13,018 bases of DNA. Source: Prevotellaceae bacterium UBA1720 (GTDB lineage Bacteria; Bacteroidota; Bacteroidia; Bacteroidales; Bacteroidaceae). Where the stretch lies: NCBI GenBank assembly GCA_002317475.1, contig DCIS01000024.1, positions 4,774 to 17,791 of the forward strand. The letters are read 5' to 3'. Shown one piece after another: positions 1 to 6,688 of the stretch. Both the position numbers and the translations under genes were made by a program. Position 1 is the first letter of the stretch; each line of letters begins with the position of its first letter. Under the pieces are notes generated by a model. That model saw only the letters and a list, made by a program, of their open reading frames with translations, made no database searches and was not told the DNA's origin.

Positions 1-105
1 ATCGTGCAATTTGAGATTACCTATGGTGAATATGTGGCATCATGGTATTCTTGCATGAACGATTTTGTAGATGAATACACAGTTCTTTCATTGCAAAACA
101 AGTAA
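1..105 (+). CDS. C-terminal fragment of an unrecognised protein
   Basis: Frame 1 is open from the window edge to a TAA at 103-105, giving the last 34 residues of a gene that starts outside the window. The visible tail contains VASWYSCMNDFVDEY and ends SLQNK. I do not recognise the family. The TAA overlaps the ATG of the metallophosphoesterase gene by one base (TAATG), the usual arrangement of translationally coupled genes, so the two are very probably in one operon. That overlap is the main reason to believe this short open frame is a real gene end. Confidence 0.6.
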   Translation: MVQFEITYGEYVASWYSCMNDFVDEYTVLSLQNK

Positions 106-1100
106 TGACCATCCTGCTCATCGTTATTGCCATCACTAATGTGCTGGCATTTCTTTTCTCCGCTATCGTTTTTTGGGGAGGAAAACTGTTATGTAAACCA
201 TTCAAGGTAAAGATACGTTATCGCCGATTCGGCTTCGCAGCCCTTGCTGTGTGTTTGATATGGAATCTCATGGTATTGATGGGTTACAGTTTCGGCCGTT
301 TCCGTTATGAAGTAAAAGAGGTTGAATATGCAGATGATAGAGTACCCGAAGCATTTGACGGCTATCGAATAGTACATATTTCCGATCTTCATATAGGAGG
401 TTTTGCTGGCCACGAGGCCTTTGTTGACACGTTGATACAAGCCGTTAATGCTCAACATCCTGACCTAATCTGTTTCACGGGAGATTTGGTGTCCATATCA
501 CATCGTGAGGCTATTCCATTTATTCAGTCGTTGAGAAGCTTAAAGGCTCGTGATGGGGTTGTGGCTGTCTTGGGCAACCACGATTATGGTATTTATGATC
601 GTAGCTTTCATACCGATGCCGAAAGAGAAGCAGATCGCAATGCTTTGATAACACTTCAACGTGATTCCATGGATTGGAAATTGTTGTTGAACGAGAATTA
701 CCATCTCCGTCATGGAAACGACAGCCTATGTGTGATTGGTCTCGAGAATCAAGCATGTGGATTGAGTAGAAAGGTAAGAAGGGGAGATCTGAAAGCTGCA
801 ATGAAGGGTACAGAGGGTAGTTTCAGCATTCTACTTTCACACGATCCTACACAGTGGAATGCAGAGGTGGTAGGGCAGACAGAGATACCCCTGACACTAT
901 CCGGACATACACATGCCATGCAGTTTAAGTTGTTTGGATGGACACCTTGCAGATGGTTCTATGATCACTCTGACGGCATGTATATTGATGGAAATCAAAC
1001 AATTTATGTCAATATCGGTCTTGGTGAACTGATGCCCTTCCGTATTGGTGCAACACCAGAAATAACCGTTATTACATTAAAAAGAAATATCACGTCATGA
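105..1100 (+). CDS. Membrane-anchored calcineurin-like metallophosphoesterase
   Basis: A 331-residue binuclear metallophosphoesterase. Two hydrophobic segments at about residues 1-28 and 42-64 should anchor it in the inner membrane, followed by a soluble catalytic domain. The metal-binding motifs are all present and in order: D94-x-H96 (SDLHIGG), G126-D127, G157-N-H-D160, H246 (LLSHDP) and G267-H-T-H270. The layout resembles the YkuE/YaeI-type phosphoesterases, some of which act on lipid-linked phosphates such as UDP-diacylglucosamine, but the substrate here cannot be told from sequence. The C-terminus (YVNIGLGELMPFRIGATPEI) is typical of the family. The ATG overlaps the upstream stop codon, which supports this start. 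A weak hairpin at 1094-1115 overlaps the stop but has no T tract. Confidence 0.9.
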   Translation: MTILLIVIAITNVLAFLFSAIVFWGGKLLCKPFKVKIRYRRFGFAALAVCLIWNLMVLMGYSFGRFRYEVKEVEYADDRVPEAFDGYRIVHISDLHIGGFAGHEAFVDTLIQAVNAQHPDLICFTGDLVSISHREAIPFIQSLRSLKARDGVVAVLGNHDYGIYDRSFHTDAEREADRNALITLQRDSMDWKLLLNENYHLRHGNDSLCVIGLENQACGLSRKVRRGDLKAAMKGTEGSFSILLSHDPTQWNAEVVGQTEIPLTLSGHTHAMQFKLFGWTPCRWFYDHSDGMYIDGNQTIYVNIGLGELMPFRIGATPEITVITLKRNITS

Positions 1101-1226
1101 AAACGATTTTCTGACAAAATCAAATCTTAAATCTTTAAAAAACGTTCTATTTTTTAGCCCAAAAATGACAACTTTGCGGCAAAAATGTACAAATAGATTG
1201 TTTTTTGTTGAAATTTAGCCCGTTTT

Positions 1227-1258
1227 TTTGTGGGTCATATATTTTTTTTATACTTTTG
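1227..1258 (+). promoter_or_regulatory. Bacteroidetes-type promoter of the HU gene
   Basis: TTTG at 1227-1230 (-33 box) and TACTTTTG at 1251-1258 (-7 box, consensus TAnnTTTG) are separated by exactly 20 bases, the usual spacing for the primary sigma factor of Bacteroidetes. Transcription would begin near 1264, leaving a leader of about 40 A/T-rich bases before the ATG at 1304. This is the best-formed promoter in the window. Confidence 0.75.
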
Positions 1259-1303
1259 TACTGCTAAATAATTAATTAATAACCATTTAATATTTTTAAT
1301 GCT

Positions 1304-1576
1304 ATGACAAAAGCAGAATTGGTTCGCGCAGTCGCTGAAAAGACAGGTGCAGATCAGCCTACCGTATTGGCTATTGTTGCCGCTACAATGGACACTATTA
1401 AGGACTCTTTGATTGAGAAGGAAAATGTATATCTTCGTGGTTTTGGTACTTTCGGTTTGAAGCACCGTGCTGAGAAGACTGCTCGTAATATTTCAAAGAA
1501 CACCACTTTGGTAGTTCCCGCACATGACCTTCCTTATTTCAAGCCTTGCAAGGAATTTGTTGAAGCAATGAAGTAA
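1304..1576 (+). CDS. HU/IHF-family DNA-binding protein
   Basis: A 90-residue protein of normal length for HU, a nucleoid-associated dimer that bends DNA without strong sequence preference. The N-terminal helices (MTKAELVRAVAEKTG) and the HU core GFGTF at residues 46-50 are clear. The following arm (RAEKTARNISKNTTLVVPAH) aligns with the DNA-contacting beta arm, and the end matches the family's FKPCKEF-type terminus. It stands alone: its own promoter lies upstream and a hairpin terminator follows the stop. The start ATG is the only plausible one; it follows an A/T-rich leader without a Shine-Dalgarno sequence. HU and IHF subunits cannot be separated safely from sequence, so no gene symbol is given. 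Confidence 0.95.
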   Translation: MTKAELVRAVAEKTGADQPTVLAIVAATMDTIKDSLIEKENVYLRGFGTFGLKHRAEKTARNISKNTTLVVPAHDLPYFKPCKEFVEAMK

Positions 1577-1605
1577 TATACGATTTAAAAAAGACAGTAT
1601 ACATG

Positions 1606-1637
1606 CCATCCTTAGAGTTTTCTAGGGGTGGTTTTTT
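1606..1637 (+). terminator. Rho-independent terminator after the HU gene
   Basis: An 11-base stem with two G-U pairs (1606-1616 with 1621-1631), a GTTT loop and a following TTTTTTG tract at 1632-1637. It lies 30 bases past the HU stop codon and separates that gene from thrS. Confidence 0.75.
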
Positions 1638-1736
1638 GTGTGTATGAAAGTGTAACTTTCTACGCTATTCATCCTATATACATAATTAAATAATAAAAAA
1701 ACACTTAAGTAGGGTGGTGATATGGCATTTTTTTCG

Positions 1737-1744
1737 TAAATTTG
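1737..1744 (+). promoter_or_regulatory. Probable -7 box of the thrS promoter
   Basis: TAAATTTG at 1737-1744 matches the Bacteroidetes -7 consensus and sits 33 bases before the thrS ATG. No TTTG is present 19-21 bases upstream, so the -33 half is weak or absent. Confidence 0.5.
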
Positions 1745-1777
1745 CATCTCAAATTGAAATAAAATAGATAAAAAGAT

Positions 1778-3730
1778 ATGATAAAGATCACTTTCCCCGA
1801 CGGAAGCGTTCGTGAATACGAGGCTGGCGTAACGGGTTTGCAGATTGCCGAGAGCATTTCACAGCGCTTGGCTCAGGATGTAATTGCCTGCAGCGTGAAT
1901 GGCGAGATTACAGAGTTGAATCGTCCCATCAATGAGGATTCAGCAGTTGTTCTTCATAAGTTTGATGATGATCAGGGCAAGCATGCTTTCTGGCACACAA
2001 GTGCTCACCTTTTGGCAGAGGCTTTGCAGGAACTTTACCCTGGCATTCAGTTCGGTTTCGGCCCTGCCATCGAAAACGGTTTCTTCTATGATGTTTTGCT
2101 TCCCAATGGCGAAATGATCAAGGAGGGCGATTTCAAGCAGATTGAGGACAAGATGCTGGAGCTGGCTCGCAAAAACGAAGCCGTTGTTCGCAAGGAGGTT
2201 AGCAAGGCTGACTGCTTGGCACAGTTCCAGGCAGCAGGTCAGACCTACAAGTGCGAGCACATCGAGCAGGATCTTGAGGATGGCAGCATTACCACCTATA
2301 CTCAAGGTGCCTTCACCGACCTTTGTAAAGGTCCCCACATCATGAACACTGGTATCATCAAGGCTGTCAAGCTGATGAGTGTTGCTGGTGCATTCTGGCG
2401 CGGAGATGCCACCAAGGATCAGATGCAACGTCTTTATGGTATCTCGTATCCCAAGAAGAAGATGCTCGACGAGTATCTTGTGATGATGGAAGAGGCTAAG
2501 AAGCGAGACCACCGTAAGATTGGCAAGGAGATGGAACTCTTCATGTTCTCAGAACGTGTGGGCAAGGGTCTTCCTATCTGGTTGCCAAAGGGCACAGACC
2601 TACGTCTTCGCTTGCAGGACATGCTTCGTAAGATTCAAAAGAAATACGGTTATCAGGAAGTTATCACTCCCAACATCGGTGGCAAGAACCTCTATCAGAC
2701 ATCAGGTCACTGGGACCACTACGGCAAGGACAGTTTCCAGCCCATTCAAACTCCAGAAGAGGGCGAGGAATACCTGTTGAAGCCAATGAACTGTCCTCAC
2801 CACTGTGAGGTGTTCGCCAACAAGCCCCGTAGTTACAAGGAGTTGCCTTTCCGTTGCGCTGAGTTCGGTACCGTATATCGTTATGAGCAGAGTGGCGAGC
2901 TTCACGGTTTGACCCGTGTACGTTGCTTTACCCAGGATGATGCACACATCTTCTGCCGCCCCGACCAGGTGAAGGACGAGTTTATCAAGGTAATGGAGAT
3001 CATCCAGCGTGTATTCAAGACCTTCAACTTCTCTGATGAGAACGTTGAGGTGCAGATCTCTCTCCGTGACCCCAAGAATACCGAGAAATACATTGGTAGC
3101 GACGAGGATTGGGCAACAGCAGAGCAGGCTATCATTGATGCTTGTGCCGAGAAGGGCATGAAGGCTAAGTGTGAGTTGGGCGAGGCTGCATTCTATGGTC
3201 CTAAGCTTGACTTTATGGTGAAGGATGCTATTGGTCGTCGTTGGCAGTTGGGTACCATCCAGGTGGACTACCAGTTGCCTCAGCGTTTCCTGCTCGAGTA
3301 CATCGGCGAGGATAATGCAAAGCATCGTCCCGTAATGATCCATCGTGCTCCCTTCGGTAGTATGGAGCGCTTCTGTGCTGTACTGATTGAGCATACAGCA
3401 GGTCACTTCCCCTTGTGGCTGACACCTGATCAGGTTGCTATCCTGCCTATCAGCGAGAAGTTCGTGGATTATGCAAACAAGGTAGCAGAATATCTTGGTC
3501 AGAATGATGTTCGTTCAATCATTGACGATCGCAACGAGAAGATTGGCCGTAAGATCCGCGATAATGAGATGAAGCACATCCCCTATATGCTTATCGTTGG
3601 CGAAAAAGAGGCAGAAGAAGGCCTTGTAAGTGTACGCAAACAGGGTGGTGAAGCCCTTGGAAGCATGAAATTTGAGGATTTTGCAAAGAAAATTAATGAA
3701 GAAGTTCGCCAAATGACAGAAAATTGTTAA
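1778..3730 (+). CDS. thrS: Threonine-tRNA ligase
   Basis: A full-length class II threonyl-tRNA synthetase of 650 residues, which charges tRNA-Thr with threonine in the cytoplasm. Domains in order: TGS domain (about 1-62); editing domain (about 65-225) with H73-T-S-A-H77 and the DLCKGPH stretch holding C183 and H187; class II catalytic core (about 245-540); C-terminal anticodon-binding domain (about 550-645). In the core the zinc ligands are C339 (MNCPHH), H390 (DDAH) and H522 (MIHRAPFGS). The motif 2 arginine is R368 in VYRYE, and the motif 3 arginine is R531 in GSMERF. With both editing and synthetic residues present it should proofread mischarged serine. It heads the thrS-infC-rpmI-rplT block, an order conserved in many bacteria. 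The next gene starts 93 bases downstream. Confidence 0.98.
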   Translation: MIKITFPDGSVREYEAGVTGLQIAESISQRLAQDVIACSVNGEITELNRPINEDSAVVLHKFDDDQGKHAFWHTSAHLLAEALQELYPGIQFGFGPAIENGFFYDVLLPNGEMIKEGDFKQIEDKMLELARKNEAVVRKEVSKADCLAQFQAAGQTYKCEHIEQDLEDGSITTYTQGAFTDLCKGPHIMNTGIIKAVKLMSVAGAFWRGDATKDQMQRLYGISYPKKKMLDEYLVMMEEAKKRDHRKIGKEMELFMFSERVGKGLPIWLPKGTDLRLRLQDMLRKIQKKYGYQEVITPNIGGKNLYQTSGHWDHYGKDSFQPIQTPEEGEEYLLKPMNCPHHCEVFANKPRSYKELPFRCAEFGTVYRYEQSGELHGLTRVRCFTQDDAHIFCRPDQVKDEFIKVMEIIQRVFKTFNFSDENVEVQISLRDPKNTEKYIGSDEDWATAEQAIIDACAEKGMKAKCELGEAAFYGPKLDFMVKDAIGRRWQLGTIQVDYQLPQRFLLEYIGEDNAKHRPVMIHRAPFGSMERFCAVLIEHTAGHFPLWLTPDQVAILPISEKFVDYANKVAEYLGQNDVRSIIDDRNEKIGRKIRDNEMKHIPYMLIVGEKEAEEGLVSVRKQGGEALGSMKFEDFAKKINEEVRQMTENC

Positions 3731-3735
3731 CTTTG
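3728..3735 (+). promoter_or_regulatory. Possible internal -7 box for infC
   Basis: TAACTTTG at 3728-3735 fits TAnnTTTG and includes the thrS stop codon. A TTTG at -33 is missing. If used, it would give infC-rpmI-rplT a transcript independent of thrS with a leader of about 80 bases. A five-base stem CACGC/GCGTG lies just inside that leader (3737-3751). Confidence 0.35.
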
Positions 3736-3823
3736 CACGCGCTAAGCGTGGCTAAGTGAACAGCAATGCCACAATATTGAACAATAAAACCATAAAATAG
3801 TCAAGAAAGAAGCAAATCTCTGC

Positions 3824-4480
3824 ATGAAGAAAGACAACATGAAGCAGCAGTATCGCGTCAACGAGCAAATACGCGTTCGCGAGGTACGAATTGTAGGTGA
3901 TGATGTTGAGTCGGTCGTACTCCCAACAAGCAAGGCCCTTCAGATGGCTGAACAGAAAGGGGTGGACTTGGTAGAAATCTCACCAAATGCACAGCCACCA
4001 GTTTGCCGTCTGATTGACTATAGCAAATTCCTTTATCAGCAGAAGAAAAAGCAGAAGGAGATCAAGGCCAAGCAGGTGAAGGTGGAAATCAAGGAAATCC
4101 GTTTTGGACCACAGACAGATGACCACGACTACAACTTCAAGCTCAAGCATGCTCAAGGGTTCCTGAATGATGGCGACAAGGTGAAGGCTTATGTATTCTT
4201 CAAGGGTCGTAGTATTCTGTTCAAGGAACAAGGCGAGGTTCTCTTGCTTCGCTTTGCTGCCGATCTGGAGGAATATGGCAAGGTTGAGTCGATGCCCGTT
4301 CTCGAAGGTAAGCGTATGACAATGTTCATCGCACCTAAGAAGGTAGTTGCCAAGAAAGAGGAAAGTCACCACAATGGCCAGACTGCTGACGAGGTACAGC
4401 CAGCAAAGAAAGCACCACAGCAGAAGGCCAAGAAGGAATACACTGGCCCCAAGGTTGAAGGTGAAGACTGGGACGACTGA
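3824..4480 (+). CDS. infC: Translation initiation factor IF-3 with a C-terminal tail
   Basis: IF-3 binds the 30S subunit, keeps it from joining 50S prematurely and checks the start codon and initiator tRNA. Residues about 8-80 form the N-terminal domain, starting YRVNEQIRVREVR. The family signature is visible as L63-I-D-Y-S-K-F-L-Y71. Residues about 85-172 form the C-terminal domain, with KEIRFGPQTDDHDYNFK. At 218 residues it is longer than the roughly 180 of the E. coli protein. The extra piece (about 173-218) is a lysine-rich, then acidic, low-complexity tail ending GEDWDD. Such tails are, to my knowledge, common in Bacteroidetes. The ATG at 3824 is taken as the start; a second ATG five codons later is possible. 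Unlike E. coli infC, no AUU start is needed. It is followed by rpmI after 80 bases. Confidence 0.96.
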   Translation: MKKDNMKQQYRVNEQIRVREVRIVGDDVESVVLPTSKALQMAEQKGVDLVEISPNAQPPVCRLIDYSKFLYQQKKKQKEIKAKQVKVEIKEIRFGPQTDDHDYNFKLKHAQGFLNDGDKVKAYVFFKGRSILFKEQGEVLLLRFAADLEEYGKVESMPVLEGKRMTMFIAPKKVVAKKEESHHNGQTADEVQPAKKAPQQKAKKEYTGPKVEGEDWDD

Positions 4481-4496
4481 AAACGAAGAAAAAGAT

Positions 4497-4527
4497 GTGC
4501 GTAACGCCCTGGTATATGCGTTGCCAC
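4497..4527 (+). promoter_or_regulatory. Hairpin between infC and rpmI, possible ribosomal-protein leader
   Basis: AACGC (4503-4507) pairs with GCGTT (4518-4522), and GTG (4497-4499) with CAC (4525-4527) across a small internal loop. No T tract follows, so it is not an obvious terminator. Its position before rpmI suggests a possible leader for feedback by a ribosomal protein, or an RNA-processing site. The fold was found by eye and is modest. Confidence 0.3.
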
Positions 4528-4560
4528 ACATTATTAATAATTAATTAAAATAACAAAAAA

Positions 4561-4758
4561 ATGCCAAAAGTAAAGACTAAGTCTGCAGCAAAGAAGAGAT
4601 TCGTGCTGACAGGTACTGGTAAGGTAAAGCGTCATCACGCTTATCACAGCCACATCTTGACAAAGAAGACCAAGAAGCAGAAGAGAAACCTCGATCACAG
4701 CGCTATCGTTGTTACCGAGAACATGAAGCAGGTTCGCGATTGCCTCTGCCTCCGTTAA
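4561..4758 (+). CDS. rpmI: 50S ribosomal protein L35
   Basis: A 65-residue, very basic protein of the usual L35 length. It begins MPKVKTKSAAKKRF and carries the family's KRHHAYHSHILTKKTKKQKR core. L35 is a structural protein of the large ribosomal subunit. The ATG is preceded by an A-rich run (taacaaaaaa) and no Shine-Dalgarno sequence. It sits between infC and rplT, the conserved place for this gene, and should be cotranscribed with both. Confidence 0.97.
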   Translation: MPKVKTKSAAKKRFVLTGTGKVKRHHAYHSHILTKKTKKQKRNLDHSAIVVTENMKQVRDCLCLR

Positions 4759-4861
4759 ACCTCAGTCAAGTTTAGAGTTTACTTTAAGTTATTAACCGAA
4801 TGATTAGCCCTCAAGTTCAGTTGTCAAATACTGGCGCTAACATTCAAAAAGAAACAAAATT

Positions 4862-5206
4862 ATGCCAAGATCAGTAAATCATGTAGCTTCAAGAGCTAAG
4901 AGAAAGAAGATTCTGGGTCTGACCAGAGGTTACTATGGTGCTCGTAAGAATGTGTGGACCGTTGCCAAGAATACTTGGGAGAAGGGTCTTACCTATGCAT
5001 TCCGCGATCGTCGTAACAAGAAGCGCAACTTCCGCGCATTGTGGATTCAGCGTATCAACGCTGCTGCACGTCTGGAGGGTCTCAGCTATTCTCAGTTGAT
5101 GGGCAATTTGCACAAGGCAGGTATCGAGATCAACCGTAAGGTTCTCGCTGACCTCGCTATCAACAATCCCGAGGCATTCAAGGCTATCGTTGCTAAGGTA
5201 AAGTAA
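4862..5206 (+). CDS. rplT: 50S ribosomal protein L20
   Basis: A 114-residue basic protein that binds 23S rRNA early in 50S assembly. The N-terminal extension MPRSVNHVASRAKRKKIL and the core segments GYYGARKNVW, RDRRNKKRNFRALWIQRIN and GLSYSQLMGNLHKAGIEINR are all typical of L20. In several bacteria L20 represses its own operon by binding a leader RNA. The 103 bases between rpmI and rplT show no strong hairpin by eye, so I cannot say whether that happens here. It is the last gene of the block; a terminator follows 30 bases after the stop. Confidence 0.98.
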   Translation: MPRSVNHVASRAKRKKILGLTRGYYGARKNVWTVAKNTWEKGLTYAFRDRRNKKRNFRALWIQRINAAARLEGLSYSQLMGNLHKAGIEINRKVLADLAINNPEAFKAIVAKVK

Positions 5207-5232
5207 CCTTTCCTTACAGCTGAAAGAAAAAA

Positions 5233-5266
5233 GATAAAGGCTCAGTCATCTGATTGGGCCTTTATT
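5233..5266. terminator. Terminator after rplT, probably bidirectional
   Basis: A 12-base stem with two G-U pairs (5236-5247 with 5252-5263, loop ATCT) ends the rplT transcript. It extends outward by T5235-A5264, A5234-T5265 and a G-T pair. The + strand exit is T-rich (TTTATTCTTGTT). On the opposite strand the exit is the complement of the A-rich run at 5223-5232, a T tract, so the same hairpin could also stop transcripts arriving from the convergent minus-strand operon. Confidence 0.8.
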
Positions 5267-5275
5267 CTTGTTATA

Positions 5276-5304
5276 TAGGTTGGATTTCCCACGAATCCAT
5301 CCTA
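5276..5304. repeat. Inverted repeat (hairpin) in the convergent gap
   Basis: TGGATT at 5281-5286 pairs with AATCCA at 5294-5299 around a seven-base loop. After one mismatch, TAGG pairs with CCTA further out (5276-5279 with 5301-5304). Its outer arm runs into the first CTAGG unit. It could act as a transcription stop for the minus-strand operon. Confidence 0.55.
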
Positions 5305-5390
5305 GGAAACCTAGGAAAGGCTAGGAAGAACTAGGAAGGGCTAAAAAACCTAGGAAGGGCTAGGAGTACCTAGGAAAACCTAGGAAGAAG
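5301..5390. repeat. CTAGGAA tandem array, nine units with 9-10 base period
   Basis: CTAGG cores start at 5302, 5311, 5321, 5331, 5350, 5360, 5370 and 5380, with one decayed unit (CTAAA) at 5341. Spacings are 9, 10, 10, 10, 9, 10, 10 and 10, close to one DNA helical turn. Five units read CCTAGG, which is palindromic; the others begin GGCTAGG or AACTAGG. The array fills most of the gap between the rplT terminator and the stop of the convergent hydrolase gene. Its function is unknown. Confidence 0.85.
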
Positions 5391-5395
5391 AAAGT

Positions 5396-6040
5396 TTACA
5401 TCAAGTAATAGTTGTTTGCTCTTTCATATCCGATAGTAGTAGGTCCTCCATGTCCGGGGAAGACCTCAACGTCATCAGGTAACGCAAGTAGTTTTTCTGT
5501 TATCGAGCGAATCAGCTGTGCTTGGTTTCCTCCCTGCAGATCAGCTCTTCCGATACTTGTACGGAACAGCGTGTCTCCAGCAAAGAGCAACCCTTGAGCT
5601 TCAGCATAGTAGCACACACCGCCTTGTGTATGGCCAGGGGTACAGATAACCTTCAGTTCGTCATTGCCTAACTTTATCACCTCTCCATCATGGATGTATT
5701 TGCCAATTTGGGGCAGGGGTGCTTTCAGTCCTTGTCCGAAAACAGAGATGGTCACTTCGTTGGCGTGGTCATACCATTCATGATCTGCTTCGTGCATATA
5801 GGGTAGCAGGCCATATTCTATTTCCGGAAAAGCAAGACCGAGAATATGATCAAAGTGTCCGTGTGTCAGGAGTGAGTATTTGAGTGTGATCTTTTCATCA
5901 TCCAGATACTGCTTGATTTGTGCCCATTCTTCTGCTTCGTATGCGCCACAATCTATAATGGCACCATCACCCTGTTCATTGCTTACTATGTAGCAGTTTT
6001 CACTGAAAGGATTTACACTGAATGTCTTTATCTTTAGCAT
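5396..6040 (-). CDS. Metallo-beta-lactamase-fold hydrolase, glyoxalase II-like
   Basis: A 214-residue zinc hydrolase of the glyoxalase II-like (YcbL-type) group. The metal-binding motif T59-H-G-H-F-D-H65 is intact, as are H137 (PGHT), D156 (AGDTLF) and H197 (PGHGGPT). It is clearly shorter than classical glyoxalase II (about 250 residues) because it lacks the C-terminal substrate-binding helices, so hydroxyacyl-glutathione hydrolysis is only one possibility; other thioesters are equally likely. No signal peptide is seen, so it should be cytoplasmic. It is the last gene of a minus-strand operon, 13 bases after rsmG. Confidence 0.9.
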   Translation of the reverse strand: MLKIKTFSVNPFSENCYIVSNEQGDGAIIDCGAYEAEEWAQIKQYLDDEKITLKYSLLTHGHFDHILGLAFPEIEYGLLPYMHEADHEWYDHANEVTISVFGQGLKAPLPQIGKYIHDGEVIKLGNDELKVICTPGHTQGGVCYYAEAQGLLFAGDTLFRTSIGRADLQGGNQAQLIRSITEKLLALPDDVEVFPGHGGPTTIGYERANNYYLM

Positions 6041-6053
6041 AGATCATTGGGAA

Positions 6054-6674
6054 TTATAGCGAGACATACACCACGCTCTTTGTCTGGAAGTACTCCTCGT
6101 CAAAGAAATCAGATATAGGGGTAATCATGGTATGGTTCTTGTGAGGCAACGTTTCATGTTCCAACTCTCCGCCCTTCAGACAAATCAATCCATTAGGCAT
6201 GGCATTCATCTGGGTGGAGTCAATGTTTTTGCGGATGAGTTTCACCAGGTCGGCCAGGGGCATTACGGCACGTGACACCACAAAGTCAAATTTCTCCTTT
6301 ACCTCTTCTGCACGACACCAGCGTACCTCTACATTCTTCAATCCTAGTGCGTTGATTACCTCTTGGCAGACGGTAGTTTTCTTTCGTACGCTATCAACCA
6401 AAAGGAAATTGGTTTCGGGGAAAAGTATAGCCAAAGGTATGCCAGGATAACCGCCTCCTGTACCCAAGTCCATCACCGCACTTCCTGGCTTGAAATTGAT
6501 GATCTGCGCAATGCTTAGCGAGTGCAGCACATGATGCTCATAAAGGTTATCAATGTCTTTTCTTGAGATAACATTAATCTTTGAGTTCCAATCGTGATAG
6601 AGTTCATCCAGGGCTTCAAACTGTCTGGTTTGTTCTTCCGAAAGGCTCTTGTAATACTTTAGTATATGTTCCAT
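6054..6674 (-). CDS. rsmG: 16S rRNA (guanine(527)-N7)-methyltransferase RsmG
   Basis: A 206-residue S-adenosylmethionine-dependent methyltransferase of the RsmG/GidB family, which methylates N7 of G527 in 16S rRNA. Loss of this enzyme is known to give low-level streptomycin resistance. The SAM-binding motif is DLGTGGGYPGIPLA at residues 69-82, with the acidic residue D94 at the end of the next strand (LLVDSVRKK). R121-A-E123 and S134-R-A136 follow, matching conserved family positions. The N-terminal helical part includes LDELYHDWNSKINVISRKD, also typical. It lies 14 bases after the antiporter gene and 13 before the hydrolase gene, so all three are probably one transcript. Confidence 0.95.
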   Translation of the reverse strand: MEHILKYYKSLSEEQTRQFEALDELYHDWNSKINVISRKDIDNLYEHHVLHSLSIAQIINFKPGSAVMDLGTGGGYPGIPLAILFPETNFLLVDSVRKKTTVCQEVINALGLKNVEVRWCRAEEVKEKFDFVVSRAVMPLADLVKLIRKNIDSTQMNAMPNGLICLKGGELEHETLPHKNHTMITPISDFFDEEYFQTKSVVYVSL

Positions 6675-6688
6675 ATATTATTGATTTC

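Noticed and set aside
2702..3406. A 234-residue minus-strand open frame inside thrS
   Set aside because: It is a shadow of the strongly supported thrS gene, caused by the same codon-use effect, and has no recognisable domain.
5301..5390. CTAGG array considered as a CRISPR array
   Set aside because: The units are about 10 bases with 0-5 bases between cores. A CRISPR array needs repeats of about 24-40 bases separated by unique spacers of similar length, and no cas gene is present.
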